In this document: positions 1 through 4,503 of the stretch, piece after piece
Layout: each line of letters begins with the position of its first letter
How positions within the stretch are numbered: the stretch's first letter is position 1
Origin: Brucellaceae bacterium
GTDB lineage: Bacteria > Pseudomonadota > Alphaproteobacteria > Rhizobiales > Rhizobiaceae
Length of the DNA: 5,840 nucleotides
Assembly (NCBI GenBank): GCA_031253705.1
Contig: JAIRVW010000359.1
Coordinates: 1-5,840, forward strand
Reading direction: 5' to 3'
The notes under the pieces: model-generated
The model's input: only the letters and a program-made list of their open reading frames with translations
Database searches by the model: none
Told to the model about the DNA's origin: nothing
Translations under genes and position numbers: made by a program

Positions 1-573
1 CGCATGGCGCAGGGCGAAACTTCGCATCTGCCGCTGAAGCTGAACACTGCCGGTGTTATTCCTCCGATCTTCGCATCCTCGCTGCTGTTGCTACCAGCAA
101 CCGTTGCCGGTTTTGCTAATACGGAAAATATGCCTGTATGGGCGAGCACGCTGCTTTCAGCGCTCGGCCACGGTCAGCCGATCTCTATGTTCATGTATGC
201 AGCGCTGATGGCATTCTTCTGCTTCTTCTACACTGCTATTGTCTTTAACCCTAAAGACACAGCTGATCAGCTGAAAAAGCATTCGGGCTTTATTCCGGGT
301 ATCCGTCCGGGTGAACGCACTGCAGAATATATTGATTATGTTCTGACCCGTATCACAGTGATCGGCGCTATCTATATCGTGATGGTCTGTCTTATACCTG
401 AGTTTCTGATTTCAGCAGCCGGTGTTCCTTTCTATCTCGGTGGTACGTCCCTGCTTATCGTTGTCAACGTAACACTTGATACAGTTGCGCAGATTCAGGG
501 TCATCTCATTGCTCATCAATATGAAGGGCTGATCAAGAAATCCAAACTTCGTGGGGGAAGACGGGCGAGATGA
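1..573 (+). CDS. secY: Protein translocase subunit SecY, C-terminal part (5' end outside window)
   Basis: SecY is the channel-forming inner-membrane subunit of the SecYEG translocon, which exports and inserts unfolded proteins. The window opens inside the gene, so about 190 C-terminal residues are visible. The fragment starts near the segment [19 protein letters not shown], typical of the region before TM7. Four hydrophobic segments follow at about fragment residues 17-38, 61-84, 116-138 and 140-162, which I read as TM7 to TM10. The cytoplasmic loop between TM8 and TM9 carries [13 protein letters not shown] near base 300. Its arginine (codon at 304) matches the conserved residue needed for SecA-driven translocation in E. 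coli SecY. The protein ends in a basic tail, [12 protein letters not shown]. The reading frame is intact to TGA at 571-573, which overlaps the adk start codon. This is the expected end of an alphaproteobacterial spc operon. The identification is secure; only the upstream limit is unknown. Confidence 0.97.
   Translation, partial: RMAQGETSHLPLKLNTAGVIPPIFASSLLLLPATVAGFANTENMPVWASTLLSALGHGQPISMFMYAALMAFFCFFYTAIVFNPKDTADQLKKHSGFIPGIRPGERTAEYIDYVLTRITVIGAIYIVMVCLIPEFLISAAGVPFYLGGTSLLIVVNVTLDTVAQIQGHLIAHQYEGLIKKSKLRGGRRAR
553..560 (+). promoter_or_regulatory. Likely adk ribosome binding site within the secY end
   Basis: The purine run GGGGGAAG ends nine bases before the adk ATG at 570 and lies inside the last SecY codons. 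It is only an approximate Shine-Dalgarno match. Together with the ATGA stop/start overlap, this suggests adk translation is coupled to ribosomes finishing secY. Coupling is an inference. Confidence 0.5.
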
Positions 574-1154
574 GACTCATACTTTTAGGACCTCCGGGCG
601 CAGGCAAAGGCACACAGGCTAAAATTCTCACTGAGAAATATGCCATCCCTCAGCTTTCGACCGGTGACATGCTCCGTGCGGCTGTTGCCGCACAGACTGA
701 AGTCGGTAAACGTGCCAAAGCAGTCATGGATGCAGGTCAGTTGGTTTCCGATGAGATTGTTAATGCGATTGTTTCTGATCGCATTGACCAGCCGGATTGT
801 GCAAACGGATTTATCCTTGACGGTTATCCGCGTACCGTACCTCAGGCACAGGCGCTGACAGGTATGCTGAAAGAAAAGCATGCTGAACTGGATGCGGTTA
901 TTGAGCTGAAAGTGGATGAGACTGCTCTGATCAAGCGCATGGAAAACCGCGTTGCGGAAACCATTGCGGCAGGCGGTACAGTCCGTTCAGATGATAATCC
1001 GGAAGCTTTCCGCAAGCGTCTGGTTGAGTATCGTGAGAAAACCGCACCTTTGTCTGACTATTATGCAGGCACCGGTGAGTTGAAGCTGGTAGACGGTATG
1101 GCTGCTATGGCTGACGTCACCGCAGAAATTGAAAAGCTTCTGCTGCCAGCCTGA
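570..1154 (+). CDS. adk: Adenylate kinase, short (LID-less) form
   Basis: Adenylate kinase catalyses ATP + AMP = 2 ADP in the cytoplasm and sets the adenylate energy balance. The protein has 194 residues. It shows the P-loop GPPGAGKGT at 7-15, the AMP-binding segment LSTGDMLR at 29-36, and DGYPRT at 84-89, whose arginine matches R88 of the E. coli enzyme. RMENRV is followed after only nine residues by VRSDDNPE. The large LID domain of the 214-residue E. coli enzyme is therefore replaced by a short loop with no zinc-binding cysteines, as is usual in alphaproteobacteria. The C-terminal part [12 protein letters not shown] is also typical. The start is fixed by the P-loop position and by the ATGA overlap with secY, which indicates co-transcription. 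A strong hairpin follows the stop codon. I see no missing catalytic residue. Confidence 0.98.
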   Translation: MRLILLGPPGAGKGTQAKILTEKYAIPQLSTGDMLRAAVAAQTEVGKRAKAVMDAGQLVSDEIVNAIVSDRIDQPDCANGFILDGYPRTVPQAQALTGMLKEKHAELDAVIELKVDETALIKRMENRVAETIAAGGTVRSDDNPEAFRKRLVEYREKTAPLSDYYAGTGELKLVDGMAAMADVTAEIEKLLLPA

Positions 1155-1160
1155 TCGTCC

Positions 1161-1178
1161 GATCCGGTCTTGTTAAAA
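1161..1178 (+). repeat. 18-base near-repeat, copy 1
   Basis: GATCCGGTCTTGTTAAAA lies just after the adk stop codon. It matches the copy at 1423-1440 at 16 of 18 positions; the only difference is the central CT versus TC. The function is unknown. It could be a protein-binding site or chance. Confidence 0.5.
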
Positions 1179-1181
1179 TTT

Positions 1182-1224
1182 CAAAGCGCTGATCCGAGAA
1201 TATCGGATCAGCGCTTTGTCTTTG
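1182..1224 (+). terminator. Strong hairpin after adk, probable terminator or processing stem
   Basis: Bases 1182-1197 and 1203-1218 are perfectly complementary over 16 bp, with the 5-base loop GAATA. The arms begin CAAAGCGCTGATCC and close with the reverse complement. The tail is only moderately T-rich (T3 within the stem end, then TCTTT), so it is not a textbook intrinsic terminator. It could end spc-operon transcription after adk, or act as a 3'-end stabilising or processing structure with partial read-through into the alpha operon. Confidence 0.65.
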
Positions 1225-1422
1225 CGGGGCAGGGCTTGTCACGCATTTGTTAACGAACTGCTAAGCAATTACAGCTGTTCTCTCTTAGAGGTTGACTTTT
1301 TCTCACGATTCCGTCAAAGACAGCAGCAATTCGCTTAATTCAGATGGGCGCGACCGGTTTTGCCGGTTTCGTTCATTTTTATGCTGTCTGTATCCGGTGG
1401 TTCGGTGCAGGCATAGAGAACA

Positions 1423-1440
1423 GATCCGGTTCTGTTAAAA
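1423..1440 (+). repeat. 18-base near-repeat, copy 2
   Basis: GATCCGGTTCTGTTAAAA is the second copy of the element at 1161-1178, offset by 262 bases. Its 5' part (AGATCC, 1422-1427) can also pair with GGATCT at 1448-1453, giving a weak stem that copy 1 does not have in the same form. Confidence 0.5.
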
Positions 1441-1526
1441 GGCCGGTGGATCTCTTGGATTTCGGACGTGTTATTAGCCATTCTTCGCGGATTTCGTGAG
1501 GTGATCGATAGCGTCCGGTCGAGCTC

Positions 1527-1559
1527 ATTACAGCGTGAAGCCGTTTCAGGTGCTGTAAT
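1527..1559 (+). promoter_or_regulatory. Hairpin in the rpsM leader
   Basis: ATTACAGC (1527-1534) pairs with GCTGTAAT (1552-1559). Inside this stem, TGAA (1536-1539) pairs with TTCA (1545-1548), separated by a small asymmetric internal loop. A TTTT run follows at 1561-1564. It lies about 60 bases before the rpsM ribosome binding site. It could be an attenuator or a protein-binding leader element; no role can be assigned from sequence alone. Confidence 0.4.
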
Positions 1560-1619
1560 ATTTTAAACTACCGTATGATTATAAAACATGCCGATGCGGC
1601 TGTTATCTGCGGTTCATTC

Positions 1620-1625
1620 AGGAGA
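1620..1625 (+). promoter_or_regulatory. rpsM ribosome binding site
   Basis: AGGAGA sits six bases before the ATG at 1632. This decides the start: the in-frame ATG at 1575 has no such site and would add 19 residues that do not belong to S13. Confidence 0.9.
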
Positions 1626-1631
1626 AAGCGC

Positions 1632-2000
1632 ATGGCACGTATTGCTGGCGTAAACATTCCAACGAATAAGCGTGCAATCATTGCACTTCAGTATATTCAC
1701 GGTATCGGCCCTAAATTTGCTGCTGAAATCATGGAAAAGGTCGGCATTGCGCTCGATCGCCGTGTAAACCAGCTGACAGATGCTGAAGTGCTGCAGATTC
1801 GTGAAACCATTGACCGTGATTACCAGGTAGAAGGTGATCTGCGTCGTGAAGTTTCGATGAACATCAAGCGTCTGATGGATCTGGGCTGCTACCGCGGTCT
1901 GCGTCATCGTCGCTCCCTGCCGGTTCGCGGTCAGCGTACCCACACCAATGCTCGTACCCGTAAGGGTCCTGCAAAGGCTATCGCAGGTAAGAAGAAATAA
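1632..2000 (+). CDS. rpsM: 30S ribosomal protein S13
   Basis: S13 sits in the head of the small ribosomal subunit and contacts 16S rRNA, the P-site tRNA and the large subunit through intersubunit bridges. The protein has 122 residues, the normal length. It begins [14 protein letters not shown], the family's usual N-terminus, followed by the helix-two-turn-helix region around YIHGIG. The C-terminal signature spans about residues 85-115, with the cores [19 protein letters not shown] and NARTRKG, and the protein ends in a lysine-rich tail that reaches the decoding region. A strong AGGAGA site supports the start. It is the first gene of the alpha operon. It stands apart from adk by 477 bases and from rpsK by 235 bases, both long gaps for a ribosomal operon. 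The frame is intact and the identification is secure. Confidence 0.98.
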   Translation: MARIAGVNIPTNKRAIIALQYIHGIGPKFAAEIMEKVGIALDRRVNQLTDAEVLQIRETIDRDYQVEGDLRREVSMNIKRLMDLGCYRGLRHRRSLPVRGQRTHTNARTRKGPAKAIAGKKK

Positions 2001-2007
2001 TCTGCGG

Positions 2008-2051
2008 ATACCGGAGCTGTTTTATAAGGCGGCTCCGGTATTTGGCTTTTT
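2008..2051 (+). terminator. Terminator-like hairpin after rpsM (possible attenuator)
   Basis: ATACCGGAGC (2008-2017) pairs perfectly with GCTCCGGTAT (2032-2041) across a 14-base loop. T5 follows at 2047-2051, separated from the stem by TTGGC. The offset T-run makes efficient intrinsic termination doubtful. Partial termination or RNA processing inside the alpha operon is more plausible, because rpsK, rpoA and rplQ must still be expressed. Confidence 0.5.
2031..2041 (+). repeat. 11-base exact repeat, copy 1
   Basis: GGCTCCGGTAT forms the 3' arm of the hairpin at 2008-2041. An identical copy lies at 2170-2180, so the 5' arm at 2008-2017 can pair with either. Confidence 0.6.
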
Positions 2052-2153
2052 CTGTCGCCCCTTGACGGGGCTGATCAGAAATAAGCAGGGATTATGCTCC
2101 GTTTACGGAGTGCTTTAAAGTTTGGCTCCGCGAGGGGCTGATAAACAGATCCA

Positions 2154-2183
2154 GACATATCAGCCTTCGGGCTCCGGTATGTC
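2154..2183 (+). promoter_or_regulatory. UUCG-capped hairpin upstream of rpsK
   Basis: GACATATC (2154-2161) pairs with GGTATGTC (2176-2183), including one T-G wobble. After a two-base CC bulge (2174-2175) the stem continues as AGCC (2162-2165) with GGCT (2170-2173). It is closed by a C(UUCG)G tetraloop, an exceptionally stable RNA cap. No T-run follows, so it is not a terminator. Its position about 40 bases before the rpsK ribosome binding site fits a leader structure. Confidence 0.55.
2170..2180 (+). repeat. 11-base exact repeat, copy 2
   Basis: GGCTCCGGTAT is identical to 2031-2041. Here it lies in the 3' side of the UUCG-capped hairpin, 139 bases downstream of copy 1. Confidence 0.6.
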
Positions 2184-2222
2184 GGTGTAGCCGCTGGTAC
2201 TACGGCGGTGTCGAGATCAATT

Positions 2223-2229
2223 GGAAGGA
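2223..2229 (+). promoter_or_regulatory. rpsK ribosome binding site
   Basis: GGAAGGA lies six bases before ATG at 2236. It fixes the start there rather than at the in-frame TTG at 2221, which would begin upstream of this site. Confidence 0.85.
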
Positions 2230-2235
2230 CTAGTT

Positions 2236-2625
2236 ATGGCTAAAGAAGCCGGTCGCGTTCGTCGTCGCGAACGTAAAAATATTTCCTCGGGTGTTGCTCA
2301 CGTTAATTCGTCGTTCAACAACACACTGATCACCATCACTGACGCCCAGGGCAATGCGATTGCCTGGTCTTCAGCCGGTGCACAGGGCTTCAAAGGTTCG
2401 CGTAAGTCGACACCTTTTGCTGCTCAGATCGCAGCAGAAGATTGCGCCAAGAAGGCTCAGGAACACGGCATGCGTTCGCTTGAAGTTGAAGTTTGCGGTC
2501 CGGGTTCCGGCCGTGAATCCGCGCTTCGCGCTCTGCAGGCTGCCGGTTTCACAATCACCTCGATCCGTGATGTGACCCCGATCCCGCACAATGGTTGCCG
2601 TCCACGCAAGAAGCGTCGCGTCTAA
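2236..2625 (+). CDS. rpsK: 30S ribosomal protein S11
   Basis: S11 binds the 16S rRNA platform of the small subunit and helps form the mRNA exit site. The protein has 129 residues, the standard length. It begins [19 protein letters not shown] with a basic N-terminal tail. The core has [15 protein letters not shown] (about 22-36), [20 protein letters not shown] (about 43-62) and the signature region [19 protein letters not shown]. It ends in [15 protein letters not shown]. The Asn-Gly at 119-120 aligns with the site that becomes isoaspartate in E. coli S11. The start is set by GGAAGGA six bases upstream. The next gene is rpoA after 105 bases. rpsD (S4), which sits here in E. coli, is absent, as in other alphaproteobacteria. 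The frame is intact. Confidence 0.98.
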   Translation: MAKEAGRVRRRERKNISSGVAHVNSSFNNTLITITDAQGNAIAWSSAGAQGFKGSRKSTPFAAQIAAEDCAKKAQEHGMRSLEVEVCGPGSGRESALRALQAAGFTITSIRDVTPIPHNGCRPRKKRRV

Positions 2626-2686
2626 TCAGTCCATCGCCGCAAAGGCCGGAACTTATGTTCAGGTCTTTCGTGGTTTCCGCTCTCTG

Positions 2687-2709
2687 TTGCCACGATTGGA
2701 TAGTGGCAA
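2687..2709 (+). promoter_or_regulatory. Hairpin in the rpsK-rpoA spacer
   Basis: TTGCCAC (2687-2693) pairs perfectly with GTGGCAA (2703-2709) across a 9-base loop. No T-run follows, so it is not a terminator. It ends about ten bases before the rpoA ribosome binding site (AAGGAA, 2720-2725) and could influence rpoA translation or RNA stability. Confidence 0.4.
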
Positions 2710-2730
2710 AGCTAGATTAAAGGAAAGCAC

Positions 2731-3744
2731 ATGATTCAGAAAAACTGGCAGGAACTGATCAAGCCAAACAAGGTTGATTTTCTGACCCAGGGCTCGAAGA
2801 ATAAGGTCACTGTTGTGGCTGAGCCGCTTGAACGCGGTTACGGTCTGACATTGGGTAACGCGCTGCGTCGCGTTCTTCTTTCTTCGCTGCGCGGTGCTGC
2901 GGTGACTGCTGTTCAGATTGACGGCGTTCTGCATGAATTCTCGTCGATCAACGGCGTGCGTGAAGACGTAACCGATATCGTACTGAACGTTAAAGAAATC
3001 GCTATCCGTATGGAAGGCGACGGACCTAAGCGCATGGTTGTCCGCAAGGAAGGACCAGGCGTCGTAACGGCTGGTGATATCCAGACGGTTGGTGATGTTG
3101 AAATCCTTAATCCGGATCACGTCATCTGCACCCTCGATGAGGGCGCTGAAATCCGCATGGAATTCACTGTCAATACGGGCAAGGGCTATGTGCCTGCTGA
3201 CCGTAACCGCGCTGAAGATGCTCCGATCGGTCTTATTCCGGTTGACAGCCTCTATTCACCGGTACGTAAGGTTTCCTACAAAATCGAAAACACCCGTGAG
3301 GGACAGGTTCTCGATTATGACAAGCTGATCCTCAATGTTGAGACCAACGGCTCTGTCAGTGGTGAAGATGCAGTTGCTTATGCAGCGCGCATTCTTCAGG
3401 ACCAGCTTGCGATCTTCGTCAACTTTGACGAGCCGCAGAAGGAAGCTCCGCAGGAACAGGTTGCAGAACTCGCATTCAATCCGGCTCTCCTCAAGAAAGT
3501 GGATGAACTGGAACTGTCTGTCCGTTCTGCAAACTGCCTGAAGAACGATAACATCGTTTACATCGGCGATCTGATCCAGAAGACAGAAGCCGAAATGCTG
3601 CGGACACCGAATTTCGGCCGCAAGTCGCTGAACGAAATCAAAGAAGTTCTGGCATCGATGGGTCTCCATCTCGGTATGGAAATCCCAACCTGGCCGCCGG
3701 AAAATATCGAAGATCTCGCTAAGCGCTACGAAGATCAATATTGA
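2731..3744 (+). CDS. rpoA: DNA-directed RNA polymerase subunit alpha
   Basis: The alpha subunit dimerises to nucleate assembly of core RNA polymerase, and its C-terminal domain contacts UP-element DNA and activators. The protein has 337 residues. The N-terminal domain, about 1-235, contains [20 protein letters not shown] and the following [14 protein letters not shown], the assembly and beta-contact region. A flexible linker, acidic and glutamine-rich ([12 protein letters not shown]), leads to the C-terminal domain at about 255-337. There, VRSANCL places R265 and N268, and [12 protein letters not shown] places G296, K298, S299 and E302, at exactly the E. coli numbers, so the DNA-contact surface is intact. 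The protein extends past WPPENI by a tail ending in YEDQY. AAGGAA five bases before ATG supports the start. It is the third gene of the alpha operon, followed by rplQ after 42 bases. Confidence 0.99.
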   Translation: MIQKNWQELIKPNKVDFLTQGSKNKVTVVAEPLERGYGLTLGNALRRVLLSSLRGAAVTAVQIDGVLHEFSSINGVREDVTDIVLNVKEIAIRMEGDGPKRMVVRKEGPGVVTAGDIQTVGDVEILNPDHVICTLDEGAEIRMEFTVNTGKGYVPADRNRAEDAPIGLIPVDSLYSPVRKVSYKIENTREGQVLDYDKLILNVETNGSVSGEDAVAYAARILQDQLAIFVNFDEPQKEAPQEQVAELAFNPALLKKVDELELSVRSANCLKNDNIVYIGDLIQKTEAEMLRTPNFGRKSLNEIKEVLASMGLHLGMEIPTWPPENIEDLAKRYEDQY

Positions 3745-3772
3745 GACCGGTTGCGACCGGAAGATAGATTTT

Positions 3773-3780
3773 AAAGGAGA
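3773..3780 (+). promoter_or_regulatory. rplQ ribosome binding site
   Basis: AAAGGAGA is one of the strongest Shine-Dalgarno matches in the window, ending six bases before ATG at 3787. It supports efficient independent initiation of rplQ. Confidence 0.85.
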
Positions 3781-3786
3781 AGGCTC

Positions 3787-4212
3787 ATGCGCCACGGAAA
3801 GACACTCCGTAAGCTGAACCGGACTGCAAGCCACCGTAAGGCAATGTTCGCCAACATGGCTGCTTCGCTGATTGAACACGAACAGATCGTAACAACTTTG
3901 CCTAAGGCAAAGGAAATCCGTCCGATCGTTGAGAAGCTTATCACTCTCGGCAAGCGCGGTGATCTGCATGCACGTCGTCAGGCCATTTCGGCTATCCGCG
4001 ATGTACAGCTGGTTCAGAAACTGTTTGACGTTCTGGCAACCCGTTATGCTGACCGTCACGGCGGCTACATCCGTATCATGAAGGCAGGCTATCGCTTCGG
4101 TGATAACGCTCCTCTGGCAGTTGTTGAGTTCGTAGAACGCGACATTACTGCTAAGGGCGCAGCTGACCGCGCACGCGTTGAAGCTGAAGCTGCTGAAGCA
4201 GAAGCTGCATAA
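3787..4212 (+). CDS. rplQ: 50S ribosomal protein L17
   Basis: L17 is a large-subunit protein near the peptide exit tunnel outlet. The protein has 141 residues. It begins [20 protein letters not shown], the family's usual N-terminus. The central core has [20 protein letters not shown] and [17 protein letters not shown], and the C-terminal part has [20 protein letters not shown]. It is somewhat longer than the 127-residue E. coli protein because of a C-terminal extension rich in Ala and Glu from about residue 122, which is common in rhizobia. The long frame on the opposite strand over this gene and rpoA is a shadow. rplQ is the last gene of the alpha operon, and its stop codon lies within the first of two tandem hairpins, the second of which is a clear terminator. 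Confidence 0.98.
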   Translation: MRHGKTLRKLNRTASHRKAMFANMAASLIEHEQIVTTLPKAKEIRPIVEKLITLGKRGDLHARRQAISAIRDVQLVQKLFDVLATRYADRHGGYIRIMKAGYRFGDNAPLAVVEFVERDITAKGAADRARVEAEAAEAEAA

Positions 4213-4230
4213 TCTGTTTTAAACAGATTA
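4210..4230 (+). other. Near-perfect palindrome overlapping the rplQ stop codon
   Basis: The 21 bases from the TAA stop to 4230 form an inverted repeat with ten complementary positions around a single central base. As RNA this gives about nine A-T-rich pairs with a three-base loop. It may be a first, weaker 3'-end hairpin ahead of the terminator, or a DNA palindrome bound by a protein. The RNA reading seems likelier given its position. Confidence 0.45.
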
Positions 4231-4238
4231 TATAAATT

Positions 4239-4262
4239 AAGGGGCCTCACGGCCCCTTTTTT
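4239..4262 (+). terminator. Intrinsic terminator of the alpha operon
   Basis: AAGGGGCC (4239-4246) pairs with GGCCCCTT (4251-4258) across the tetraloop TCAC. The stem runs straight into T6 at 4257-4262, followed by further T-rich sequence. This is a classical Rho-independent terminator, 26 bases after the rplQ stop. It implies that degP needs its own promoter. Confidence 0.92.
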
Positions 4263-4457
4263 ATTTTATTGCTTTAATATTTCGGCCTCCCGTGATGAGG
4301 CCTTGTTATCACTTTTGTCTATATTTTCGGTTTTGCCCTGATCATGTATTCTTCTGAGAACTGCGGGGAATGGATAATCTCTTCTAATGCCCTGTTATAT
4401 TACAAGAATTTAATTTTATGTTTGTGGGTCAGCCACTTTTCCGGCTGAATTTGCAGC

Positions 4458-4464
4458 CTATATT
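4458..4464 (+). promoter_or_regulatory. Candidate -10 element for degP
   Basis: CTATATT fits the alphaproteobacterial -10 consensus and lies 40 bases before the degP start. The region about 17 bases upstream (near 4436, CTTTTC) is a poor -35. Heat-shock or housekeeping sigma use cannot be decided by eye. I did not find an extracytoplasmic-function (EcfG-type) promoter with proper spacing. Confidence 0.25.
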
Positions 4465-4503
4465 CGTCCTGATCAGTCGGTTTCCGGGAAATAGGATATA
4501 ACA

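Larger units (their letters stand above)
1155..1631 (+). other. Long non-coding gap between adk and rpsM (477 bases)
   Basis: No convincing gene lies here. The gap begins with a perfect 16-bp hairpin at 1182-1218. It then holds a good isolated -35-like TTGACT at 1292 without a matching -10, and a small hairpin ACCGG/CCGGT at 1353-1367 followed by T5 at 1376-1380. One copy of an 18-base near-repeat lies at each of 1161 and 1423. Another hairpin at 1527-1559 precedes the rpsM ribosome binding site. A promoter for the alpha operon and its 5' leader are expected somewhere in this stretch, but I could not place the promoter by eye. The longest ATG-initiated frame I noticed (1344-1499, 51 codons) has no ribosome binding site. 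Confidence 0.7.
2001..2235 (+). promoter_or_regulatory. Structured rpsM-rpsK spacer, candidate rpsK leader RNA
   Basis: This 235-base stretch holds no convincing gene but at least four potential stems: 2008-2041, GCCCC/GGGGC at 2057-2071, CTCCG/CGGAG at 2097-2110, and 2154-2183. The words CTCCG and CGGAG recur several times, so alternative pairings are possible. GCCCCT (2057-2062), for example, can also pair with AGGGGC (2133-2138). An imperfect repeat is visible: TTTGGCT at 2041 and 2121, each followed by GGGGCTGAT, at 2067 and 2134. The simplest reading is a cis-acting element that adjusts S11 and downstream expression. It may instead be an mRNA processing region. Confidence 0.45.
4213..4503 (+). 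other. AT-rich spacer between rplQ and degP
   Basis: No gene is visible. After the terminator there is a second GC-rich hairpin, GGCCTC (4284-4289) with GAGGCC (4297-4302), which lacks a good T-run and may be a backup terminator. TCAGCC (4429-4434) with GGCTGA (4443-4448) forms another short inverted repeat. Several TATATT words (4320, 4396, 4459) are possible -10 elements, none with a clear -35. The degP promoter should lie in this stretch. Confidence 0.6.

Noticed and set aside
1292..1320. TTGACT as the -35 of an alpha-operon promoter
   Set aside because: At 16-18 bases downstream only CAAAGA-like sequence is found, which is not a credible -10.
1344..1499. 51-codon frame in the adk-rpsM gap on the + strand
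   Set aside because: No Shine-Dalgarno precedes it, the translation (starting MGATGFAGFVHFY) matches no family I recognise, and it spans the repeat and stem elements; a frame of this length is expected by chance.
1575..1631. In-frame upstream ATG that would extend S13 by 19 residues
   Set aside because: It has no ribosome binding site, the extension does not resemble S13, and AGGAGA stands at the right distance from ATG 1632.
2094..2141. 15-codon frame (MLRLRSALKFGSARG) as a possible leader peptide before rpsK
   Set aside because: The only purine run (AGGGA) is too close to the ATG, and there is no run of regulatory codons of the kind used by attenuation leader peptides.
2659..3120. 153-residue frame on the - strand over the start of rpoA
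   Set aside because: It is a shadow of rpoA with no plausible protein features.
3256..4059. 267-residue frame on the - strand across rpoA and rplQ
   Set aside because: It is antisense to two certain genes, has no recognisable domain, and is explained by their codon bias.
4470..4477. CTGATCAG palindrome upstream of degP as an operator
   Set aside because: The same eight bases occur at 2071-2078 in another context, and such short palindromes are expected by chance.
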